Of a DNA stretch of 64,000 nt, positions 1-8,383 are shown piece after piece (positions within the stretch are counted from its first letter, which is position 1; the number at the start of each line of letters is the position of its first letter). This DNA comes from UTCFX2 sp963788305. GTDB taxonomy: Bacteria > Chloroflexota > Anaerolineae > Anaerolineales > UBA4823. The translations under genes and the position numbers were made by a program. Where the stretch lies: contig CAWBGK010000004.1 of NCBI GenBank assembly GCA_963788305.1, forward strand, positions 1 to 64,000. Direction: 5' to 3'. Under the pieces are notes generated by a model. It had not been told where the DNA came from, made no database searches, and saw only the letters and a list, made by a program, of their open reading frames with translations.

Positions 1-135
1 TCTGGGTTCTAAGGAGTAAAAGCCTGGCCCGCACAAGCCGGTACCTGACAGGACGTCCAGCCACGGATTGCCAGGATTACACGGCTTCATCAGAATCGGT
101 GACCGAGGCTGCACAGGCTGCGATGTAAAGAAAAA
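1..135 (+). other. Left edge, possible 3' end of an upstream gene
   Basis: One plus-strand frame is open from base 3 to a TAA at 124-126 and ends in an Ala/Ser/Glu-rich tail. This could be the C-terminus of a gene that starts before the window, but 40 residues are too few to recognise a family, and a second frame is also open. I see no tRNA or promoter here. Treat it as unassigned. Confidence 0.2.
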
Positions 136-176
136 CAGGGGCGTCTCGCTGGGCATTGCCCGCAGAGACGCCCCTG
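136..176 (+). terminator. GC-rich hairpin before the ferredoxin gene
   Basis: A perfect 12-bp inverted repeat pairs 136-147 with 165-176. An inner gggc/gccc stem lies in the loop. It is preceded by an A-rich run (gaaaaa) but followed by tccgg rather than a T tract. It is therefore not a textbook intrinsic terminator in the plus direction, though read on the minus strand the A run becomes a U tract. It lies about 60 bases before the ferredoxin start and may end or insulate upstream transcription. Confidence 0.5.
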
Positions 177-239
177 TCCGGGCGCCAGCGGAGGAGGTCC
201 CTGGATAGTGGAGTAAAACTGATTGAAAGGAGCTTGATC

Positions 240-542
240 ATGTCCAATTTGATCGATTCGTCCGAAAGGGTTTCTGTTTCACCTGAAACGCGACAGAAAT
301 TGAGCTACCGTGCGGTAATCGATACGGATAGATGTACCGTCAGCGGTGAATGCCTCAAGGTTTGCGAGGTAAATGCCATCTACGAGGGTCCCAAACGGAT
401 GCCGAAGGTGATTTCTTGTGCTACCGTGGAATTGGACCCGGGCAAGTCAGTGGTGGACCAGGATAAATGTACCGGGTGTGGAGATTGCGTTTCCGTCTGC
501 CCAGCAAAGGCAATTGAAATGGTGCCTGTAGCTTTTGAATAA
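240..542 (+). CDS. Two-cluster ferredoxin with an altered first motif
   Basis: A 100-residue iron-sulfur electron carrier. The ATG at 240 is preferred over an upstream in-frame ATG at 156, which lies inside the hairpin; an AAGGAG-type ribosome site precedes 240. The C-terminal motif is canonical, C77-x2-C80-x2-C83-x3-C87-P. In the N-terminal motif the second Cys position is Ser35, leaving C32, C38 and C42. In seven-iron ferredoxins a replaced second Cys goes with a [3Fe-4S] centre, so a mixed 3Fe/4Fe protein is plausible (inference). The gene sits 27 bases before the phosphofructokinase-like gene and probably heads an operon through metK. The redox partner is unknown. Confidence 0.85.
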   Translation: MSNLIDSSERVSVSPETRQKLSYRAVIDTDRCTVSGECLKVCEVNAIYEGPKRMPKVISCATVELDPGKSVVDQDKCTGCGDCVSVCPAKAIEMVPVAFE

Positions 543-569
543 TGCTTTGGGTTGGGAGGAGGTTTTATT

Positions 570-1697
570 ATGATTCAAATACTCGGCCATGCAGGTTTGC
601 ATAGACGCGTTGCTATCAATGTTGGGTCTGGCTTTGTCCCAGGGACGAATGCCATGGTTATGGGTGCGGCTATTACGGGCGGAAAATTAGGATGGGAGAT
701 GGTCGGCATCCTGAACGGGTTTGAGGGGCTGTTGCACCCGGAACGTTATTCCAATGGTGGATTGGTTACCCTCAGTCCCGAGCTTATCGAGAATCTTGAC
801 CCCACCACCGGAGGTATCCTTGGCCAGGCGCCCAGTGTTGATCCGTTTCATGCCAGCACCGTGAATAGTGAAGAAGTCGACCTGTCTGATGAGTTGTTGA
901 CAAGACTCAAGGCAGAGAATATTGACGCCTTAATCTCCGTTGTGGGTGGACAGGGGTTGAGAATCCTCTACAAACTCCATCGCAAAGGGCTCCATTCAGT
1001 TTGCATTCCCCGGTCAATCGAGAACGACATTGCCGCCACCGCGATATCCTTTGGATTCAACAGTGCCCTCAGCACAACCATTGAAATGCTGAATAAGGCA
1101 TATCAGGCAGCCCGGTCGGCCCGAAAGATCGCCGTGGTGGAGGTCCCGGGAGCGCAGGCCGGATGGATTGCGCTGCAGGCTGGTATTGCCGCTCGGGCTG
1201 ATGCGGTGCTGATGCCTGAGATCCCCTGCGATCTGAAAAATGTGGCATCGAGATTAAAAGATAAATTATCAGTCCAAAGGCCTTATGGGCTGGTGGTGGT
1301 GGCCGAAGGGGCGAAATTCGTTGATTACTCGGAATCGCCGCTGGCAACGGGTGAGGCCGGTGACCAAGTCATTCAGAGATCGGGTCAGGTCGCCGATACT
1401 GTGGCGACCACCTTGCAATCGCTGATCTCCACAGAAATCTATCCGCTCGTAATTGGTCCCTGGGCCAGGGGTGGTAACCCCACTGCACTAGACCAACAAT
1501 TGGGGATGGCATACGGGGCCGGGGCTGTGCAGGTGCTGAAAGGCGGCCAACATGGAGTGATGGTGGCTTTTGTGCCGCCTGATATCAAGTTTGTGCCCCT
1601 GACAGAAGCAATCAACAAAGTCAGAACCGTGCCCGCAGATAGCGAGTTCTTGAGAATCGCCCAGTCGCTCGGCATCTACCTTGGGAACCGTTTATAA
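570..1697 (+). CDS. Phosphofructokinase-superfamily protein, atypical active site
   Basis: A 375-residue protein of the ATP/PPi phosphofructokinase fold. The ATG at 570 follows a strong GGAGG site; the frame opens slightly earlier. Family landmarks are recognisable: a PGTNAMV segment near residue 24, GGQG at 126-129, PRSIENDI at 147-154, PGAQAGW at 193-199 and a PEIP segment. In true PFKs these read GGDG, TIDND and MGRHAGW. Here the Mg-binding Asp is Gln128, the catalytic Asp is Glu151 and the substrate-contacting Arg is gone. Canonical fructose-6-phosphate phosphorylation is therefore doubtful. Flanking ferredoxin genes suggest a role in the iron-sulfur/organosulfur island rather than glycolysis. 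The true reaction is unknown. Confidence 0.75.
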   Translation: MIQILGHAGLHRRVAINVGSGFVPGTNAMVMGAAITGGKLGWEMVGILNGFEGLLHPERYSNGGLVTLSPELIENLDPTTGGILGQAPSVDPFHASTVNSEEVDLSDELLTRLKAENIDALISVVGGQGLRILYKLHRKGLHSVCIPRSIENDIAATAISFGFNSALSTTIEMLNKAYQAARSARKIAVVEVPGAQAGWIALQAGIAARADAVLMPEIPCDLKNVASRLKDKLSVQRPYGLVVVAEGAKFVDYSESPLATGEAGDQVIQRSGQVADTVATTLQSLISTEIYPLVIGPWARGGNPTALDQQLGMAYGAGAVQVLKGGQHGVMVAFVPPDIKFVPLTEAINKVRTVPADSEFLRIAQSLGIYLGNRL

Positions 1698-1712
1698 GAA
1701 TGGAGCTTAACT

Positions 1713-2916
1713 ATGAATAACACTGACACATCCATAGATATCTACGAACAGCTAGCGGATGCCCTGGACGCGTTGCCTGCTGGTTTTACCAGAACACCCT
1801 CCAAACTGGAAATAAAACTAATAAAACTGGTGTTTACACCCGAAGAGGCCCTTGTTGCCAGCAAGTTGAGCCGCAAGCTTGAGACTGCAGCCGAAATCGC
1901 AGAACGCGTGGGCCTTCCTGAAGATGAGGTTACAGTGTTACTCGAGGGTATGATACCCCGGCGCATGGTTAAGGCTGACACACTTGCTCTTGAAACCGGT
2001 GTTAAAGGGCTTGGTAAAGTCGAGGCAAAGCCCGGCCAAGAGGCTCAGGAAGAGAGCGTGAAGAAATACAGACTCTTTCCTTTCCTGGTTGGTTGGTACG
2101 AATCCTGACCTGCAGGAGGTCAAGCCAACCTCCAGGGAATTTGCCCAGATCTTCGAGCAGTACGTGATCGAGGGCGGGGGCGAGAAAATCTTTGCTCCAC
2201 GGCCCGGCCCGCAGGGCGTCATTCCTTACCGTGGCTCGCTCAAGCCTGAGTGGCTCAAGCGGGAACCTCACAACGATATTGATGCCCACTTCCAGCGACA
2301 TGACCGTTTTCTCGTGCTCGATTGCGTGTGCAAGAAGGAGAAAGTCGCAGCTCACGGCCATAGTTGCGCGATGCCAATCAAGCGTTGTGGTTTCGTCGGC
2401 ATGCCGCCTGTGGTTCCGCTCTCGGAAAACGTGATCAGCCGCGAGGAGGCCATCAAGCTCTGGAATGAACTCGATGAGATGGGGACGATGGTTATTGAGG
2501 GATTCTATGGATTCACCATGGGGGCAGAGGCCCCTCAGTTCGTTGGGGGATGCCACTGCTGCGGCTGTTGCTGCACGATATTGCAGGGAGGGCGTATGGG
2601 CAATCTGACGGAAACAGTCCAGAAATCGAACTACCGCGTTGTAAAAGATTATGATAAATGTGAATCCTGTGAGGAATGTGTAAGGCGTTGCCAGTTCTTT
2701 GCACATACCTTTGATGCGGCTACCGACGACATGCCTGTTTATCATCCGGAGAAATGCGTAGGATGTGGCTCCTGCGGAATGGGATGCCCATCAGGTGCGC
2801 TTCACCTCGAGCCCGTATCTGAAGAGAATTGGTTCCAGGTTCCGTCCAGTTTCGTTGAATGGGAAGATGCCCGCCTGCGGAATTTAGGTGCGGAGACTTA
2901 TCGCGAGACTAAATAA
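1713..2916 (+). CDS. 4Fe-4S protein with N-terminal helical/HTH region (frameshifted)
   Basis: One gene read in two frames: residues up to a stop at 2108, then a frame running to 2916. Removing one C from the CC at 2104-2105 joins them into a 400-residue protein, the usual length for this family. The N-terminal 90 residues look like a winged-helix segment. The middle has Cys-rich motifs (CVCKKEK; a CHCCGCCC run). The C-terminal third has two ferredoxin motifs, CESCEEC and CVGCGSC, each followed by a fourth Cys. It is probably an electron-transfer or sensing protein; no specific reaction is known to me. It is 15 bases from the PFK-like gene and 54 from metK. Confidence 0.7.
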
Positions 2917-2970
2917 TCATTATTGTGAGATGACTTCGATTCACCAAGAAACATAAGAGGAGTAATCACA

Positions 2971-4155
2971 ATGTCAATGTATCCGAAGAATATGTTTTTC
3001 ACGTCTGAATCGGTCACCGAAGGGCATCCGGACAAGTTTTGCGACCAGGTATCGGACGCGGTGCTGGACGAGTGCCTGAGGCAGGATCCCCTGGCGCGGG
3101 TCGCTTGCGAGTGCTACGTGACGATGGGTTTGCTCAACATCGGCGGCGAGATCACGACGAGCGCCATGTTTGACGTAGCCGAGGTCGCAAGGGATGTCGG
3201 CAACGAGATCGGCTACATCTCACCGAAGTACGGTTTTGACGTCAACACCGCCGCCATCGTCCGGACCATTCACGCCCAGTCGCCCGACATCAGCCAGGGC
3301 GTGACCAGGGAAGGCGGGCAGATTGGGGCTGGGGACCAGGGGATCATGTTCGGCTACGCGTGCACTCAGACGAAAGAGCTCATGCCGCTGCCGATCATGC
3401 TCGCGCACCAGCTGGCCATGAAGCTCGCCGAAGTGCGCAAGCAAAAAGTGCTGCCCTACCTGGGTCCGGACGGAAAGACCCAGGTGACCATCGAGTATCG
3501 CGATGGCAAGCCCCTGCGCGTCGATTACGTGGTGATCGCCGCCTCGCATACAGACGAAGTGGTGACGCCCGACGGCCAGTTCACCACCGAAGAAGCCAAA
3601 CAGGAGATCGTCGCCAGTGTTGTGCACCCGGTGGTCGGGGACCTGCTGGACGAGAAGACGATGATCACCGTGAACGGCACGGGCAAGTTCCTGGTCAGCG
3701 GCCCGCAAGGCGACACGGGCTTGACCGGGCGCAAGATCATCGTGGACACCTACGGCGGCTGGGCCGTGCATGGGGGCGGGGCGTTCAGCGGCAAAGACCC
3801 GACTAAAGTCGACCGCTCGGCCGGTTACATGGCTCGGTACGTGGCGAAGAACCTGGTAGCGGCCGGACTGGCGGAGGAGTGCCTGGTGCAGCTTGGATAC
3901 TGCATCGGGCTGGTGGATCCGGTGTCCGTGTTGGTGAACAGCTACGAGACCGGAAAGCTTCCCGACGAGACCCTGTCGAAGATCGTGCGGCAGGTGTTCC
4001 CGCTGTCGCCGCATGGTATCATCGATCACCTGAAGCTGCGGCAGCCGGTATACCTCAAGACTGCAGCGTACGGGCATTTCGGCCGTCCGGAGTTCACCTG
4101 GGAGCGTGTGGATGCCACGGAGGAGCTGCTAACGAAAGCAGGACGTCTCGGATAG
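2971..4155 (+). CDS. metK: S-adenosylmethionine synthase
   Basis: A 394-residue cytoplasmic enzyme that makes S-adenosylmethionine from methionine and ATP. Both family signatures are present: GAGDQGIMFGYA near residue 120 and GGGAFSGKDPTKVDRS near residue 270. The N-terminal GHPDK loop is intact, and the length is normal. A GAGGAG ribosome site precedes the ATG at 2971; a second Met two codons later is possible. The gene is unbroken. No SAM riboswitch fits in the 54-base gap upstream. Its position between iron-sulfur proteins and a rhodanese suggests it serves local sulfur or radical-SAM chemistry as well as housekeeping, but that is inference. Confidence 0.97.
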   Translation: MSMYPKNMFFTSESVTEGHPDKFCDQVSDAVLDECLRQDPLARVACECYVTMGLLNIGGEITTSAMFDVAEVARDVGNEIGYISPKYGFDVNTAAIVRTIHAQSPDISQGVTREGGQIGAGDQGIMFGYACTQTKELMPLPIMLAHQLAMKLAEVRKQKVLPYLGPDGKTQVTIEYRDGKPLRVDYVVIAASHTDEVVTPDGQFTTEEAKQEIVASVVHPVVGDLLDEKTMITVNGTGKFLVSGPQGDTGLTGRKIIVDTYGGWAVHGGGAFSGKDPTKVDRSAGYMARYVAKNLVAAGLAEECLVQLGYCIGLVDPVSVLVNSYETGKLPDETLSKIVRQVFPLSPHGIIDHLKLRQPVYLKTAAYGHFGRPEFTWERVDATEELLTKAGRLG

Positions 4156-4180
4156 TCGGGGAGACTTCCTTAAGTGAAAA

Positions 4181-4213
4181 CAGGCGCCAGGTGCCATTCC
4201 CGGCGGGCGCCTG
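4181..4213 (+). terminator. Hairpin between metK and rhodanese gene
   Basis: An 8-bp perfect stem pairs 4181-4188 with 4206-4213. It is preceded by gaaaa and not followed by a T tract. It lies 25 bases after the metK stop and 37 before the rhodanese start, with the same layout as the hairpins at 136-176 and 7431-7466. Confidence 0.45.
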
Positions 4214-4249
4214 CCAATTAGAAAATTGCCTAATAAAGGAGAATAGTTA

Positions 4250-4822
4250 ATGAACACTGTTGAAATATCGACCCCTTTTTCAAGCCACCAGGTGCTTGAA
4301 AAAAAACTGACCAGCCTGGGGCTTTACGTAACCGCCCGGGAAGCTTACGAGATGTGGAAGGCCGATCCCGAACGGATTAAGGTCCTCGACGTGCGTACCT
4401 CCATTGAATATGCAACAAACGGCCATCCGGAGATGGCCGCCAACGTTCCCGTGGCTTTCCAATACTATAAATGGGATATCAACAAAGGGGATTACCCTGT
4501 TGCGGTCAATACAGATTTTGTCGCCAGTGTGACCAGGCTTTTCAAACTGGACGATACGATCCTGGCCATTTGCCGCTCCGGCACACGCAGTGCAATCGCG
4601 GTGAATTTTCTTGCCAAGGCTGGTTTCACGAATGTGTACAACATCATCGATGGTTTCGATGGGGATAAGGTGGAAGACCCCGGAAGCATCTGGTATGGCG
4701 TGCGAAGGCGGAACGGCTGGAAGAATTCCGTCGTTCCATGGACTTACAAATTTGACCCCACACTGGTCTGGCATCCGTCTGATGTGGAGCTGGAAATACT
4801 GCGCAAGCTCCCGGATATGTGA
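4250..4822 (+). CDS. Rhodanese-domain sulfurtransferase
   Basis: A 190-residue single rhodanese domain. The CDC25/rhodanese-type active-site loop C108-R-S-G-T-R is intact and preceded by a hydrophobic strand; a VLDVRT motif near residue 45 is the usual first signature. It lacks a signal peptide, so it is probably cytoplasmic. Rhodaneses carry sulfane sulfur as a Cys persulfide and pass it to cyanide, thiols or biosynthetic acceptors. About 60 residues follow the active site, with a Trp-rich tail. An AAAGGAG site precedes the ATG. The neighbours metK, a desulfinase-like gene and several transporters suggest handling of sulfur released from organosulfur compounds (inference). Confidence 0.88.
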   Translation: MNTVEISTPFSSHQVLEKKLTSLGLYVTAREAYEMWKADPERIKVLDVRTSIEYATNGHPEMAANVPVAFQYYKWDINKGDYPVAVNTDFVASVTRLFKLDDTILAICRSGTRSAIAVNFLAKAGFTNVYNIIDGFDGDKVEDPGSIWYGVRRRNGWKNSVVPWTYKFDPTLVWHPSDVELEILRKLPDM

Positions 4823-4936
4823 TCCCGAGCCGGGACTATTGACAGGATTATGCCGCCTAAACCAGAAATGGGACCTATCCGGCATAATCTAAGATCGACC
4901 AGATCTTTCAGATCTAATAAGAAAAGGGAGCTTGAT

Positions 4937-5803
4937 ATGACTACAGCTGAATTCTTGACCATCATTGGACAGGTGTCTGGCGTGTTAGGGATCGTAGCAA
5001 GCATGTTGGGAACGGGCCTGGGACTGACCGTCTCTCAGATCGTCCAACCGTTGAAGAATGTACGCCTGGTGGTGCTGGTACTGCTGGCGAACTTTGTACT
5101 AATGCCTCTGCTCGGTTATGGCATCATGCGCCTCATCCCTCTCGATGAGTCCCTCAAGGTTGTATTGATCATGGTGGCTGCGGCTGCGGGTGCGCCTCCC
5201 CTGGTCCTGGAGGCGCGGGCCGCCAAGGGCAACATGGGTGTTGCTGTCGCGGTGATGGTGCTGCTGATGGTGGTGACCGTTTTTTACCTGCCTGTGGTGT
5301 TACCACTGCTCCTGACCGGTGTTGAGGTGGATTCGTGGGCGATCGCCCAATCGCTGATCATGGGGATGCTGATCCCGCTGATCGCGGGCTTGCTGATCAA
5401 GGCATACGCGCCTGATACAGCCAAAAACTGGGCACCGACACTGAGCAAGGTTGGCCTGCTGGGCGTCCTGCTCCTGCTGGTGATCGGGTTGGGGTTGAAT
5501 TTATCCAACGTTCTCGCTTTGATTGGAACCCGCGGTTTCCTGGCGCTGCTGCTGCTCATCTTCGGTGGTCTTCTGATCGGTTTTGCGATTGGCGGCCGCG
5601 ATCCAGCCATTCGCAATGTGATGGGGTTGGGCACGGCGCAGCGTAATGTGACGGCTGCTATTCTCGTCACATTGACAAACTTTGCAGGCACGAATTCAGT
5701 ACCGTATGTGCTGGTGGCGGCTGCCCTCATCATGTTGGTCTTACTGGCAATTGCGCCCATTTTAGGCGCACGCAGCCAGGCGGTAACCGCACCGGTGGAC
5801 TGA
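4937..5803 (+). CDS. BASS-type transporter, copy 1
   Basis: A 288-residue inner-membrane protein with about nine hydrophobic segments, matching the bile acid:sodium symporter (BASS) type. The conserved AQRN motif with following Ala/Thr-rich helix lies near residue 240. The ATG at 4937 follows AAGGGAG and starts MTTAEF, which aligns with the starts of the two later copies; the frame is open further upstream without a good start. It is closest to copy 3 (12016-12888), with long near-identical DNA blocks toward the 3' end. The substrate is unknown; BASS proteins carry organic anions with sodium. Location next to a desulfinase-like gene suggests an organosulfur anion. Confidence 0.8.
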   Translation: MTTAEFLTIIGQVSGVLGIVASMLGTGLGLTVSQIVQPLKNVRLVVLVLLANFVLMPLLGYGIMRLIPLDESLKVVLIMVAAAAGAPPLVLEARAAKGNMGVAVAVMVLLMVVTVFYLPVVLPLLLTGVEVDSWAIAQSLIMGMLIPLIAGLLIKAYAPDTAKNWAPTLSKVGLLGVLLLLVIGLGLNLSNVLALIGTRGFLALLLLIFGGLLIGFAIGGRDPAIRNVMGLGTAQRNVTAAILVTLTNFAGTNSVPYVLVAAALIMLVLLAIAPILGARSQAVTAPVD

Positions 5804-5867
5804 CCGTCTGCTTCAATGGTGGTCTTCAAAAATCATAAGACCAGGAATTCTAAAGAAGGACAAAACT

Positions 5868-5990
5868 ATGACTACCATCGTGATCAAAGGCAAGACAATG
5901 CGCTCCGTCGATGTGGACTGGAACGAGTTTTTCTACACGAACTGCCCGCTCGTACAATCCTCGCCGAGGAGATCCATAAACCGGAGGTGA
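5868..5990 (+). pseudogene. Truncated N-terminal copy of the DszB-like gene
   Basis: This 40-codon reading frame starts ATG at 5868 after an AAGAAGG site. Its first 29 residues are nearly the same as those of the intact DszB-like gene at 6192, including the Y-T-N-C-P active-site segment. After Val29 similarity stops and the frame ends at 5990. In another frame the following bases encode a charged Lys/Glu-rich tail ending at 6010. This could be the far C-terminus of the lost copy, so the remnant may be a head-to-tail internal deletion. Lacking the His and Arg of the active site, it cannot be an enzyme. Confidence 0.75.
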
Positions 5991-6191
5991 AAAGGAAAAC
6001 TAAATCCTAATAAAGAGAACGGAAAATCCAGGCGGCCGGGCCTGGTAAGGAGCCATCGCCATCCCCGCCGGTCCGGTGATGAGCAACCGAACGAACGAAG
6101 TAATACAACTATGGCAACTAAGAATGTAATAAAGAACGGCGAACCGATCGCCAACCATCTCAGAGATTTCAAGAAAAAGGAGTAATAAGCC
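5991..6191 (+). other. Spacer between DszB fragment and intact gene
   Basis: It contains a 6-bp hairpin (6028-6033 with 6040-6045) and a 24-codon open stretch (6111-6185) with no ribosome site of its own, ending just before the AAAAAGGAG site that serves the intact gene at 6192. No similarity to the missing middle of the desulfinase is apparent. Confidence 0.4.
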
Positions 6192-7367
6192 ATGGGTACA
6201 ATGGTAATCAAAGGCAAGACAATGCGTTCCATCGATGTGGACTGGAATGAGTTCTACTACACCAACTGCCCCCTCGTATCCCCCAGCAACGTTGACCAGG
6301 AAATTGGTTGGGTGAAGGAAGAGTTCAAGAAGATAAACATCGCGTACAAGTTCCTTCGCTCGACCCGCGAGAACGACTGGTACCCGCACTACGTCCACAA
6401 CCTCGACAACCTGATGCGCTATGGAGGCTGCTTCCCGGCCATCCACGTCCAGGCCGACGTCCGCCGCACCCGGCTCATTGGGACGACGCATGTCTACGAA
6501 GGCGGCTGCATGCTGGTGCGCGCCCGGGACCCGATCTACCGGATGACGGACCTCAAGGGCAAGAAGATCGGCCTCTCCAAAAGCCTGAACGTCATCAAGA
6601 ACGATTGGTGGCGCGTGCAGGAAGAGCAGGGCATCGAGCTGATGCTCATGCTGAATAACATGACCCGCGACGACGTGGAGATCGTGGAGTTCCCCTACCC
6701 GGATGACTGGTACGACAAGCCTGAGATGCTCACCCCGATGGAGAATCCTTCCGAGCTGTGGTTGAAGCGCGACCACAAGCATGACCTTGCCTTCCGACCG
6801 CTGGAGACGGCGCTGCTTAAGGGCGTCGTTGATGCGATCTACACCCAGACCGGACCCTTCCAGCATAGTCAGGAGCAGACGGGCCAGATCAAGGCTATCG
6901 AGAACCTGGCCAATTATCCGGACTGGACCCTGCAGGGGGCCAATGTGCCGGCTACCTGCACGGTCAGTGACGTGGCATGCGAGCAGCACCCGGAGCTGAT
7001 CGTCACTCTCTTGAAGGGCCTAATCAAAGTGGGGCGCTGGGCCAACGAGCACAAGCACGCCGCGGCAGCGATCCTGGACAAGCAGACTTTCTACCTGGAT
7101 GTCGAGGACACCTACCGGGGCATCCAGAACGTCGATTTGGTACCCAGCCTGTCACCTTACAATCTGCAAGCCCTCCAGATCAACAAGGACTTCATGCTGA
7201 GCCACGGCTACATCGAGCATGACTTTGATGTGTTCGAGTGGGCTGCGCCTGAATTCCTTGAGAAGGCGGCCGCGGAGCTGCTCGAGGAAGAGTGGAAGAA
7301 GCGCAGCATGGCCAGGCTTCCCCAGCCGACTACGCTGGAAGAAGCCATGACCACGCGGCTCGGGTAG
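6192..7367 (+). CDS. DszB-like aryl sulfinate desulfinase family protein
   Basis: A 391-residue protein with the periplasmic-binding-protein fold seen in NMT1/THI5-type and DszB proteins. DszB cleaves 2-hydroxybiphenyl-2-sulfinate to 2-hydroxybiphenyl and sulfite using Cys27, His60 and Arg70. Here Y-T-N-C26-P matches the Cys segment. H66 lies ten residues before R76, which sits in M-R-Y-G-G as in DszB. A later W-A-A-P-E-F-L segment also matches. There is no signal peptide, so it is more likely a cytoplasmic enzyme than a transport binding protein. Start ATG 6192 follows AAAAAGGAG. Overall identity to DszB is modest, so the substrate is unknown; a transporter binding role remains the alternative. 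Confidence 0.75.
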   Translation: MGTMVIKGKTMRSIDVDWNEFYYTNCPLVSPSNVDQEIGWVKEEFKKINIAYKFLRSTRENDWYPHYVHNLDNLMRYGGCFPAIHVQADVRRTRLIGTTHVYEGGCMLVRARDPIYRMTDLKGKKIGLSKSLNVIKNDWWRVQEEQGIELMLMLNNMTRDDVEIVEFPYPDDWYDKPEMLTPMENPSELWLKRDHKHDLAFRPLETALLKGVVDAIYTQTGPFQHSQEQTGQIKAIENLANYPDWTLQGANVPATCTVSDVACEQHPELIVTLLKGLIKVGRWANEHKHAAAAILDKQTFYLDVEDTYRGIQNVDLVPSLSPYNLQALQINKDFMLSHGYIEHDFDVFEWAAPEFLEKAAAELLEEEWKKRSMARLPQPTTLEEAMTTRLG

Positions 7368-7430
7368 CCGGGAAGCAGCGCTGCACAAGCTGGCCTTAAT
7401 AGAAAAGGATTTGCAGAAACAAGAAAACAT

Positions 7431-7466
7431 GGGCGCCAAACGAATTCCCTTTGGCGTTTGGCGCCC
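7431..7466 (+). terminator. Strong hairpin after the DszB-like gene
   Basis: A perfect 12-bp inverted repeat pairs 7431-7442 with 7455-7466, with a 12-base loop. It is preceded by aagaaaacat and followed by aaaac, with no T tract. It lies 64 bases after the desulfinase-like stop and about 57 before the next likely start. It could be a terminator, an mRNA 3'-end stabiliser or a 5' leader structure. Confidence 0.55.
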
Positions 7467-7522
7467 AAAAACTACAGATAATGAATGGAATTAAGGTGGC
7501 AACAACCTACAAATTGGAAACG

Positions 7523-8332
7523 ATGATCCAGGTGGACGAGAGCCTGTGCATAACCTGCGGCACGTGCATCCGGGCCTGCCCGGGCGGTCTGATTACCAAG
7601 CATGATTTCCCAATCCCCATCGAAAACGCATGGGACCTGTGCATTGACTGTGGGCACTGCGTGGCCATCTGTCCGACCGGAGCCATGCACCAGCGCTCGA
7701 TGAGTCCTGAGGAATGCGAGGAAATCGATATTCACCTGATCCCCCAATGGGACCGGGTCAGGCAATACCTGAAGATGCGACGTTCAATTCGTGGTTATGT
7801 CCAGAAACCAATAGAAAAAGAGAAGGTCCTGCAGCTGCTGGACGTTGCTCGCTATGCTCCAAACGGAGCGAACCGCCAGGTGATCCGCTGGTTCGTGATT
7901 AACGATCTTGAAAAGGTTCACAGGATCGCCGAGATGACCATCGACTGGATGAAAATCGTGAAGGAAAAAGCCCCGGCGCTGTATGAGGAAGCCAACCTGG
8001 AAGTGTTTGTTGGACCCTGGGAGGCTGGCCAGGATCGCATCTCCCGGGGAGCCCCCTGTGTGATCATAGCCAGTGCGCCGAAAGATGAGCGCACAGCCCC
8101 TCCGGCGGCCATGATCGCCATCCACCAGATTCAACTGGCAGCGCCCGCGCTTGGCCTGGGAACTACATTCACAGGCAGCATAAACACCGCTGGTCAATCT
8201 TACCCTCCCCTGACCGAAATGCTTGGGTTACCGGAAGGATATATCCCGCATGCAACGTGCGTGATTGGATATCCAGCTGAGAGGTATCTACGAATTCCTG
8301 TTCGAAATCCGGTTGATGTGACCTGGATTTGA
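7523..8332 (+). CDS. Ferredoxin-nitroreductase fusion flavoprotein
   Basis: About 269 residues from the ATG at 7523. That start places a short strand directly before the first motif; an in-frame ATG at 7481 is the alternative but lacks a ribosome site. The first 60 residues hold two complete 4Fe-4S motifs (CITCGTC and CIDCGHC, each with a fourth Cys-Pro). The rest is a nitroreductase domain with the R-R-S-I-R and A-R-Y-A-P-N FMN-binding segments. Such fusions pass electrons from iron-sulfur clusters to FMN to reduce nitro, quinone or ene substrates. Here it could also feed reduced flavin to neighbouring steps. It is cytoplasmic and the frame is intact. Confidence 0.88.
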   Translation: MIQVDESLCITCGTCIRACPGGLITKHDFPIPIENAWDLCIDCGHCVAICPTGAMHQRSMSPEECEEIDIHLIPQWDRVRQYLKMRRSIRGYVQKPIEKEKVLQLLDVARYAPNGANRQVIRWFVINDLEKVHRIAEMTIDWMKIVKEKAPALYEEANLEVFVGPWEAGQDRISRGAPCVIIASAPKDERTAPPAAMIAIHQIQLAAPALGLGTTFTGSINTAGQSYPPLTEMLGLPEGYIPHATCVIGYPAERYLRIPVRNPVDVTWI

Positions 8333-8383
8333 TAGCGATATGTCTCAAATAAACAATAAAAAAGAGGTAAATAGGAGAATAAT

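Noticed and set aside
2080..2110. Possible deletion between near repeats (ggttggtacgaa) as the cause of the broken 4Fe-4S gene
   Set aside because: Removing one C at 2104-2105 joins the frames into a normal-length protein, a simpler explanation that fits the other breaks.
2917..2970. SAM riboswitch upstream of metK
   Set aside because: The gap is only 54 bases and shows no kink-turn or pseudoknot elements.
3220..4077. Long antisense frame across metK
   Set aside because: It is a shadow of the GC-rich metK coding frame; the protein is His/Val/Arg-rich and matches nothing.
6000..6989. Long antisense frame across the desulfinase-like gene
   Set aside because: A shadow of the opposite coding strand with no start signal; the plus-strand gene has clear family motifs.
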